Shown one piece after another: positions 1 through 5,204 of a stretch of 6,997 nucleotides of DNA (position 1 is the first letter of the stretch; each line of letters opens with the position of its first letter). The stretch lies in contig CAINEG010000112.1 in the NCBI GenBank assembly GCA_903847655.1, positions 1-6,997 of the forward strand, read 5' to 3'. Source of the DNA: an uncultured Bacteroidota bacterium (lineage in GTDB: Bacteria; Bacteroidota; Bacteroidia; Chitinophagales; Chitinophagaceae). The notes beneath the pieces were generated by a model that worked only from the letters and a program-made list of their open reading frames with translations, had not been told where the DNA came from and did no database searches. The position numbers were made by a program, and so were the translations under genes.

Positions 1-1
1 T

Positions 2-487
2 ACAGAAGCCATTGATATTTTATTAAATAGTAATCACTATAAGAAAAAGAAATTCCAATACGAAGTGAAATGGGGAATTGATTTACAAAGTGAGCATGAA
101 AGATATTTGGTAGAGCAACATTTTAAAAAACCAGTTATTGTAACGGGATATCCTGCAGCGATCAAAGCCTTTTACATGCGTATGAATGATGGTTGTGCAC
201 CAGGCAAAGAAACTGTGGCAGCCATGGATATACTAGCACCGGGCATTGGAGAGATCGTGGGTGGAAGCCAAAGAGAGGAGCGTTTAGACAAGTTGGAAGC
301 CCGAATGAATCAGATGCATATTCCTTTAGAGGACATGAGCTGGTATTTAGATACTCGAAGATTTGGCACCGTACCGCACGCGGGCTTTGGTTTAGGTTTT
401 GAAAGAATGATACAATTTGTTACAGGCATGACCAATATTAGAGACGTAATTCCTTTTGCGCGTACGCCTAAAAATTGTGAATATTAA
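2..487 (+). CDS. asnS: Asparaginyl-tRNA synthetase, C-terminal part (5' end outside window)
   Basis: Class II aminoacyl-tRNA synthetase that charges tRNA-Asn with asparagine in the cytoplasm. The reading frame is open from base 2, giving 161 residues; full-length AsnRS is about 470, so this is the last third of the catalytic domain. Seen in the fragment: the segment GGSQREER (about residues 87-94), which is typical of AsnRS, and class II motif 3 GFGLGFERM (about 128-136), whose Arg135 contacts ATP. The tail [11 protein letters not shown] is also characteristic of AsnRS and separates it from AspRS. The anticodon-binding OB fold and motifs 1 and 2 lie upstream of the window. The TAA stop is followed after one base by the ATG of the transporter gene, so the two are probably in one transcript. 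Nothing looks broken; the truncation is only the window edge. Identification is confident from these family motifs. Confidence 0.96.
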   Translation, partial: TEAIDILLNSNHYKKKKFQYEVKWGIDLQSEHERYLVEQHFKKPVIVTGYPAAIKAFYMRMNDGCAPGKETVAAMDILAPGIGEIVGGSQREERLDKLEARMNQMHIPLEDMSWYLDTRRFGTVPHAGFGLGFERMIQFVTGMTNIRDVIPFARTPKNCEY

Positions 488-488
488 T

Positions 489-1373
489 ATGGGAATTGTT
501 TTTGTCTTAATTGGTGCATTTTGTTTTGCCATCAGCAATGCGTATTGGAAAAAAGTTACTGAAACTATTCCTTATCAAATAGGCATGTTTTACAGAGGCA
601 TATTTGCTTCCGGCATATTTTCTATTTTATATTTTGGATGTAGAGATAATGCTTTTTTTAAAGGATGGACCGTACATAACTTAAGTTTCGGCAATCCTTT
701 TTTATTAACCATTGCACTGAGTGTATTTAATATTTTTGGCTTGGTATTTTTTTTAAGAGGCATACAAAGAGCGCCTGTAAGCATTGTGGTGCCTGTATCT
801 GCGATAAAATTGTTTACTATTTTAACCGCTGTCTTTATTGTTGGTGAAGTTTGGAAAGCGAATTATTTATACGCATTTATATTTTCAACCGCTGGTTTAA
901 TTCTTTTATATTTTCAAGGAAAACAAAATTCAAGTGTAAGTGAACAAAAAAACGGCATGTTGTACGGAGTACTGGCTAGCTTTTTTTGGGGTAGCTCTTA
1001 TGCTTTGTATACTTATCCAATTAGTTGGTGGGGCCCGCTTGGTTTTAGTTTAGTTGTTGAAACAACTGCCATGTTGTTTGGACTAGTATTGGTCGTACGC
1101 GATGGCTTGTTCAAAGACTTATTGAATTATATAAGCGCAATACATATACTTAAGTATTTGCAATTAGGATTTTTGTTGGTGGCTGGTGGACTAGCCATCA
1201 ATGTATCTTATCAGTACCTGCCCATCATGGTGATCAATATTTTGATCATTAGTAGTCAACTTTTGTCGGTACTCATCGGCTATTTGTTTTTCAAAGAAAG
1301 GCTTAGCCCCAAGCAATGGATGGGCTTGGCCTTGATCATTATTTCCTTTTTTATCGTGGCTACTTCGGCTTAG
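489..1373 (+). CDS. EamA/DMT-family membrane transporter
   Basis: Predicted inner-membrane protein of 294 residues, the usual length for the drug/metabolite transporter (DMT) superfamily. It is almost wholly hydrophobic, with about ten membrane segments, for example near residues 2-19, 32-50, 69-89, 96-118, 125-142, 157-175, 185-203, 224-243, 246-267 and 277-292. The two halves resemble each other as expected for tandem EamA domains. Each half carries an acidic residue after its fourth helix: Glu120 in FIVGEVW, and Glu270 in FFKERLSPKQWMG, the typical second EamA repeat ending. Substrate cannot be told from sequence; relatives export amino acids, sugars or nucleotide precursors. I chose ATG 489 over the in-frame TTG at 456, because TTG would overlap asnS and add a charged tail before helix 1. 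The start lies one base after the asnS stop, suggesting co-transcription and possibly translational coupling. No Shine-Dalgarno is visible. Confidence 0.88.
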   Translation: MGIVFVLIGAFCFAISNAYWKKVTETIPYQIGMFYRGIFASGIFSILYFGCRDNAFFKGWTVHNLSFGNPFLLTIALSVFNIFGLVFFLRGIQRAPVSIVVPVSAIKLFTILTAVFIVGEVWKANYLYAFIFSTAGLILLYFQGKQNSSVSEQKNGMLYGVLASFFWGSSYALYTYPISWWGPLGFSLVVETTAMLFGLVLVVRDGLFKDLLNYISAIHILKYLQLGFLLVAGGLAINVSYQYLPIMVINILIISSQLLSVLIGYLFFKERLSPKQWMGLALIIISFFIVATSA

Positions 1374-1407
1374 TAAAGCACTGATTTTCAATAAAGCAGC
1401 CATATTT

Positions 1408-1439
1408 TTTGCTATTTAAGGCCGCCTGGCCTATATTTG
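1408..1439 (+). promoter_or_regulatory. Bacteroidota-type sigma promoter for tRNA-Phe
   Basis: TTTG at 1408-1411 and TATATTTG at 1432-1439 are separated by 20 bases. This is a full match to the housekeeping promoter pattern known in Bacteroidota (-33 TTTG, about 19-20 bases, -7 TAnnTTTG). It predicts transcription starting around 1444-1447, roughly 40 bases before the tRNA. The spacer holds a small palindrome, AGGCC-GCCT-GGCCT (1419-1432), that touches the -7 element. The assignment rests on pattern match and position. Confidence 0.75.
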
Positions 1440-1483
1440 CTCCCCGGTTCATAGAGGTCTTAGAATTTCATTGAACCTAGGAT

Positions 1484-1556
1484 GGCGCTGTAGCTCAGTT
1501 GGTAGAGCAAAGGACTGAAAATCCTTGTGTCCCCGGTTCGAGCCCGGGTGGTGCCA
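1484..1556 (+). tRNA. tRNA-Phe (anticodon GAA)
   Basis: A complete 73-base cloverleaf can be folded by eye. The acceptor strands are 1484-1490 and 1549-1555, with discriminator A1556. The D arm is GCTC/GAGC around AGTTGGTA. The anticodon stem is AAGGA/TCCTT (1510-1514 and 1522-1526), with loop CTGAAAA and anticodon GAA at 1517-1519. The variable loop has 5 bases (1527-1531). The T stem is CCCGG/CCGGG (1532-1536 and 1544-1548) around TTCGAGC. GAA reads the UUU/UUC codons, so this is a phenylalanine tRNA. The 3' CCA is not encoded (the genome reads CAA after A73), so it must be added by tRNA nucleotidyltransferase. The acceptor stem contains three G-U wobbles (positions 4-69, 6-67 and 7-66), more than usual. 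The gene is a single transcription unit with its own promoter and terminator. Confidence 0.97.
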
Positions 1557-1557
1557 C

Positions 1558-1586
1558 AAGCCCCGAACATTGTTCGGGGCTTTTTT
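1558..1586 (+). terminator. Rho-independent terminator of the tRNA-Phe unit
   Basis: An 11-bp perfect stem, AAGCCCCGAAC / GTTCGGGGCTT, with loop ATT (1569-1571), runs into TTTTTT at 1581-1586. It starts two bases after the tRNA discriminator base and is a strong intrinsic terminator by shape. Its 5' arm includes A residues that could also serve as a weak reverse-direction tail. Confidence 0.93.
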
Positions 1587-1612
1587 AATTCTATATCGAA
1601 TAATTTTATACC

Positions 1613-2623
1613 ATGGAAATAGGCATAGATAGTTTTGCTGCCGTACCAGCCGATTCAACAATTAGCAATGCGCAAGCCATTGCAGAATTACTTGAACGCA
1701 TTGAATACAGCGATGCGATGGGCTTGGATGTTTTTGGCATTGGCGAACATTATCGAAAAGAATTTCTTGATTCTGCTTCCTCTATGTTATTGGCTGCCGC
1801 TGCCACTCGAACTAAAAAAATTATTTTAACTAGTGCCGTAACGGTATTAAGCGCTGCAGATCCTGTAAGAGTGTTTCAAAATTTTTCCACCTTGGATTTA
1901 ATTTCTAATGGTAGAGCAGAAATGGTGGTGGGCAGGGGTTCCTTTATTGAATCATTTCCTTTGTTTGGACTGAACCTTCATGATTATGATGAACTTTTCA
2001 CAGAGAAACTTGATTTATTATTACAAATAAGAAATAATGAATTGATTAATTGGTCGGGCAAATTTCGAGCTTCCTTAATCAATCAATCTATTTATCCAAG
2101 ACCGCTTCAAAATAAATTACCTATTTGGTTGGGTGTGGGTGGCACACCTGAATCTTTTATTCGTGCGGGCGCATTGGGCTTGCCTTTAATGGTGGCCATC
2201 ATTGGTGGAGAAACCCATCGTTTCAAACCCTTGATTGATTTGTACAGACAAGCTGGAGCAGAAGCAGGACATGGTCCAGAGGTATTAAAAGTAGGTGTGC
2301 ATTCTCTTGGATTTGTTGCAGAAACAAATGAAGCAGCGGTTGAAGCCTATTATCCAGGCTATGCAGAAATGTTTACAAAGATTGGGAAAGAAAGAGGCTA
2401 TCCTCCGGTGACCAAGGCCAGGTTTGATGCACAAAATGGAATACTTGGTGCATTAGTGGTTGGCAATCCCGAAATAGTGGCTGAAAAAATTATTCGCCAC
2501 AGCAATGCACTCGGAGGTATTTCCAGATTTACCTTTCAAATGGATGCAGGACTCTCCCATAAACAATTATTAAAAGCGATTGAGTTGATTGGAACTAAAG
2601 TAGCCCCATTAGTGAATAAATAA
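1613..2623 (+). CDS. LLM-class flavin-dependent oxidoreductase (luciferase-like monooxygenase family)
   Basis: Predicted cytoplasmic TIM-barrel enzyme of 336 residues in the bacterial luciferase-like superfamily, whose members use FMN or F420 in redox or monooxygenation reactions. Family features seen: an N-terminal strand MEIGIDSF; GLDVFGIGEHYRKEF (residues 37-51); TSAVTVLSAADPVRVFQNF (73-91); GRAEMVVGRGSFIESFPLFG (100-119), which is highly characteristic; YPRPLQNKLPIWLGVGG (161-177) for the later barrel strands; and VGNPEIVAEKI near 283-293, the usual late-helix motif. The pattern most resembles the LLM subgroup often called 2I7G-like (TIGR03858), from memory of that family. The substrate is unknown. 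Because F420 is rare in Bacteroidota, FMN is the more likely cofactor. ATG 1613 fits the family N-terminus exactly; no Shine-Dalgarno is visible. Only 26 bases separate it from the tRNA terminator and no promoter motif was found there. It ends 20 bases before a terminator. Confidence 0.9.
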   Translation: MEIGIDSFAAVPADSTISNAQAIAELLERIEYSDAMGLDVFGIGEHYRKEFLDSASSMLLAAAATRTKKIILTSAVTVLSAADPVRVFQNFSTLDLISNGRAEMVVGRGSFIESFPLFGLNLHDYDELFTEKLDLLLQIRNNELINWSGKFRASLINQSIYPRPLQNKLPIWLGVGGTPESFIRAGALGLPLMVAIIGGETHRFKPLIDLYRQAGAEAGHGPEVLKVGVHSLGFVAETNEAAVEAYYPGYAEMFTKIGKERGYPPVTKARFDAQNGILGALVVGNPEIVAEKIIRHSNALGGISRFTFQMDAGLSHKQLLKAIELIGTKVAPLVNK

Positions 2624-2643
2624 TTAATGAGTTGATACTAAAT

Positions 2644-2677
2644 AAAAAAAGGCTCCAAGATATTGGGGCCTTTTTTT
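2644..2677. terminator. Bidirectional intrinsic terminator
   Basis: An 8-bp stem, GGCTCCAA / TTGGGGCC with one T-G pair, has loop GATA (2659-2662). It is flanked by seven A's (2644-2650) and seven T's (2671-2677), so it has a U-tract when read from either strand. It lies between the plus-strand oxidoreductase (ends 2623) and the minus-strand DUF1080 gene (ends 2701), and can terminate both convergent transcripts. Confidence 0.92.
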
Positions 2678-2700
2678 ATTAGATAGGTAAGCTGAATATT

Positions 2701-3477
2701 TTACAATGGTCTTACCCAAATATTTCTGTAACTAAGTGGTTCGCTTTTATCTCCATGTGCTTGTAATTTAATTGGGCTTGCACCGTGTTTTACATAAACA
2801 GGTTGACCTATATAAGGCGTATCTCCTTTCAATACAAAATCATTTTGTACTAAAATTCCATTGTGAAATACAGTAATTCTTGCCGCGGACTTTAAAGTAC
2901 CATCTTCATTGAACAAAGGAGCAGTCCAAATAACATCATAGGTTTGCCATTCTCCTGCAGGCAAGGTAGCATTGACCAAGGGAGGTGTTTGTTTATAAAT
3001 ACTGCCCACTTGTCCGTTAACATAAGTGGTATTGGTAAAATTATCTAGTACTTGTAATTCATAACCACCAGCGTTGCCTACGCCTGCGGGTAAGGACGCT
3101 AAGAAAATACCGCTGTTTCCTCTTGCTTGACCTGAACCTGTGATATAACTTGGTATCAAATATTCAATATGCATTTGATAATTCATGAACTTTCTTTTGG
3201 TTTGAATATCTCCATTGGTTTTGCTTACACGCATGGTGGCATCTACCAAATCCCATGTTTCTTTACTATCAGGATGATTGACCAATTCCCATTCGTCCAA
3301 ATTGGCACCATTGAATAAAACAATCGCATCTGATGGTGCAGCAGTAATTCCTTTAGCTGGCGTTACTTTTTTTGGAACAGGAGTATAGTACTCGGTATCT
3401 TCTGGTTTAGCTTTTACTTGAGCATTTAAAGCAAGTGTGGTGGCCATAGCAAAAGCTAGTAATAGTTGTTTTTTCAT
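2701..3477 (-). CDS. Secreted DUF1080 protein (3-keto-disaccharide hydrolase-type domain)
   Basis: A 258-residue exported protein with a concanavalin-like beta-sandwich of the DUF1080 family; some members are reported to hydrolyse 3-keto-glycosides. A signal peptide is clear: MKK, a hydrophobic core, and likely cleavage after ALNA (19/20), leaving Gln20. Domain landmarks: IVLFNGANLDEWE (52-64), the usual DUF1080 opening; an ARGNSGIFLA segment (118-127) and YELQVLDNF (139-147), the most conserved core strands; GSIYKQTPP (158-166); GEWQTYDVIW (175-184); ITVFHNGILVQ (201-211); and the closing IKLQAHGDKSEPLSYRNIWV (236-255). The domain fills the mature protein, with no added module and no T9SS C-terminal domain, so it is probably periplasmic or simply secreted. 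The start codon fits the signal peptide. It diverges from the esterase gene across an 84-base gap. Family assignment is strong; the catalytic activity of this copy is inferred only. Confidence 0.9.
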   Translation of the reverse strand: MKKQLLLAFAMATTLALNAQVKAKPEDTEYYTPVPKKVTPAKGITAAPSDAIVLFNGANLDEWELVNHPDSKETWDLVDATMRVSKTNGDIQTKRKFMNYQMHIEYLIPSYITGSGQARGNSGIFLASLPAGVGNAGGYELQVLDNFTNTTYVNGQVGSIYKQTPPLVNATLPAGEWQTYDVIWTAPLFNEDGTLKSAARITVFHNGILVQNDFVLKGDTPYIGQPVYVKHGASPIKLQAHGDKSEPLSYRNIWVRPL

Positions 3478-3561
3478 GTTTATATAATTGCTTATGAAGT
3501 TAATTGATTTTTTAATAAATTGTGTAGTTCAGTTGAAAACTTAATGGATAAAAAAATACCT
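3478..3561. promoter_or_regulatory. Divergent intergenic region, expected to hold two promoters
   Basis: This 84-base, very AT-rich gap separates the DUF1080 start (minus strand) from the esterase start (plus strand), so both promoters should lie here or just inside the coding ends. I found no full TTTG-N20-TAnnTTTG match on either strand. The nearest plus-strand candidate is a degenerate TAAATTG at 3516-3522, one base short of the -7 pattern, with no well-spaced -33 element. The layout is seen; promoter function is inferred. Confidence 0.4.
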
Positions 3562-5193
3562 ATGAAAAAAACTTTGCTTGCATTTACTTTTAGCATCAGC
3601 GCCCTAATGAGTATGGCTCAGGCCAATACCAATGCCTTTGCTGTTCAAACCAATACTCAAAATGGGATGATAGAAGGGAATTATGATACCAAATCAGGTA
3701 TTCAAACTTATTTTGGTATTCCCTTTGCCAAACCACCAGTAGGGGATTTGCGTTGGAAAGATCCTCAACCCCTTGCTCCATGGAAAGGCGTGAAAGAAAC
3801 CAAACATTTTGGACCTCGACCTATGCAGGTGCTTATTTGGGGGGACATGAATTCAAGATCCAATGGTGTAAGTGAAGACTGTCTTTATTTAAATGTATGG
3901 ACACCCGCAACACGTAATACAAAAAATTTACCTGTGCTTGTCTATTTTTATGGAGGTGGCAATGTTGCAGGCGATGCTTCTGAACCAAGGTATGATGGGG
4001 AAACCATGGCGAAAAAAGGAATTGTGGTGATCACTTGCAATTATCGTTTAAATGTTTTTGGCAATTTTGCACATCCAGCACTAAGTGCAGAATCTTCCCA
4101 TCAATCATCGGGCAATTATGGTTATTATGATCAATTGGCTGCCTTACAATGGGTGAAAAATAATATTGCTTCTTTTGGTGGCGATCCCAATCATGTGACC
4201 ATTGCGGGGGAATCTGCTGGATCTATTGCAGTGAGTTATCAAATGGCTTCTCCATTGGCTAAAGGCTTAGTGCATGCAGCCATTGGTGAAAGCGGCGCTG
4301 GTATTGAACCAACCATGGCACCTGTAACCTTGCAAGAGGCAGAAAAAACAGGAAAAGATTTTGCTGAAAAAGCAGGCGTGCATTCTTTAAAAGCATTGAG
4401 GGCATTAAGCGCACGTGATTTGTATGAAATGTATGTGGAATCAAAAACCTTTGGTTTCCCTGTGGTTTTAGATGGACATTTTTTACCAAAATATTTAAAT
4501 CAAATTTTTAACGCCAAAGAACAAGCACAAATTCCATTGTTAGTAGGATGGAATTCAGCAGAAACTCCAGGGTCTGCTTTTATGCAGGGACAAACTAATA
4601 CGGTTGAAAATTATATCAATAGAGTGAAAGCAGAATTCCCTAACAATGCTACAGAAATTTTAAACTTGTATCCAGCACATTCAGAAAAAGAAGTGGAGCT
4701 TTCTGCTACTGCCTTATCTTCAGATGGATTCATTGCTTATTCCACTTGGAAATGGTTTGACTTGCACCGTAAAAATAGTAGTCAACCGGTGTATCGTTAT
4801 TTGTACAGTAAACTTCGTCCTGCTTTAGTGGATGCGAATTTAGTGGCAGGATTAGCTGGTGGTACAATGAGTAAAACCGAAGCTGCTGCTGCTCCTCCTG
4901 CAGTGGGTGCACCTCATGCATGTGAAATTGAATACTGTATGGGTAATTTGCATTTAATCAAAGAATATGCTTGGACGCCTGATGACTATCAAGTGTCTGA
5001 AACTATGAATAGCTACTTTGCTAATTTTATTAAATCTTACAATCCCAATGGCGGTAATTTACCAGAATGGAAAGTAGCCACAAGCAACGATCCAACACCA
5101 CCGGTGATGATCATAGATATTAAATCAAGAACTGAAAAAGCATTGCATGATGCGCGTTATGAATACTTAGACAAATTGTATAAAAATAGATAA
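3562..5193 (+). CDS. Secreted type B carboxylesterase (para-nitrobenzyl esterase-like)
   Basis: Exported alpha/beta-hydrolase of 543 residues, the normal size for type B carboxylesterases. A signal peptide precedes a likely cut after LMSMA (19/20), leaving Gln20. Family landmarks in order: the early strand and FGIPFAKPPVGDLRW (51-65); EDCLYLNVW (105-113), a type B signature; YGGGN (130-134) as the oxyanion loop, where the usual His is Tyr; and the nucleophile elbow GESAGS with Ser218. The acidic triad member is probably Glu334 in GWNSAETPG, and His452 in APHACEIEY completes the triad. An Ala/Pro-rich loop (about 433-450) precedes the His. The enzyme should hydrolyse carboxylic esters, possibly on carbohydrate or aromatic substituents given the GH9 neighbour; the true substrate is unknown. 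ATG 3562 gives the cleanest signal peptide; an in-frame ATG at 3544 (adding MDKKIP) is a real alternative, while TTG 3520 is unlikely. It is divergent from DUF1080 and convergent with GH9. Confidence 0.92.
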   Translation: MKKTLLAFTFSISALMSMAQANTNAFAVQTNTQNGMIEGNYDTKSGIQTYFGIPFAKPPVGDLRWKDPQPLAPWKGVKETKHFGPRPMQVLIWGDMNSRSNGVSEDCLYLNVWTPATRNTKNLPVLVYFYGGGNVAGDASEPRYDGETMAKKGIVVITCNYRLNVFGNFAHPALSAESSHQSSGNYGYYDQLAALQWVKNNIASFGGDPNHVTIAGESAGSIAVSYQMASPLAKGLVHAAIGESGAGIEPTMAPVTLQEAEKTGKDFAEKAGVHSLKALRALSARDLYEMYVESKTFGFPVVLDGHFLPKYLNQIFNAKEQAQIPLLVGWNSAETPGSAFMQGQTNTVENYINRVKAEFPNNATEILNLYPAHSEKEVELSATALSSDGFIAYSTWKWFDLHRKNSSQPVYRYLYSKLRPALVDANLVAGLAGGTMSKTEAAAAPPAVGAPHACEIEYCMGNLHLIKEYAWTPDDYQVSETMNSYFANFIKSYNPNGGNLPEWKVATSNDPTPPVMIIDIKSRTEKALHDARYEYLDKLYKNR

Positions 5194-5204
5194 TTCCTAT
5201 TTTT
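5182..5204. terminator. Weak AT-rich hairpin between convergent genes
   Basis: AAAAATAG (5182-5189) can pair with CTATTTTT (5197-5204) around the 7-base loop ATAATTC. The stem spans the last codons of the esterase and the stop of the GH9 gene. T's follow on the plus strand and A's precede it, so it could act in both directions. With only one G-C pair it is much weaker than the two other terminators in this window, and its function is uncertain. Confidence 0.3.

Noticed and set aside
456..488. TTG start 33 bases upstream for the transporter
   Set aside because: It would overlap asnS and add a basic 11-residue tail; ATG 489 starts directly at helix 1 as in the family.
1449..1661. Minus-strand 70-codon open frame over the tRNA region
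   Set aside because: It lies antisense to the tRNA and its terminator and runs into the oxidoreductase start; its protein resembles the common spurious translation of tRNA reverse strands.
3520..3543. TTG start for the esterase
   Set aside because: It adds 14 residues ahead of a complete signal peptide, with two better ATG codons available.
4879..4914. Ala/Pro-rich codon run in the esterase as a possible repeat insertion
   Set aside because: It is short, in frame, and fits a flexible loop known before the catalytic His in related esterases; no true repeat unit is present.
4259..4921. Minus-strand open frames inside the esterase gene (4259-4489 and 4730-4921)
   Set aside because: Both lie within a gene whose frame has full family motifs; their translations show no recognisable domain and no start context.
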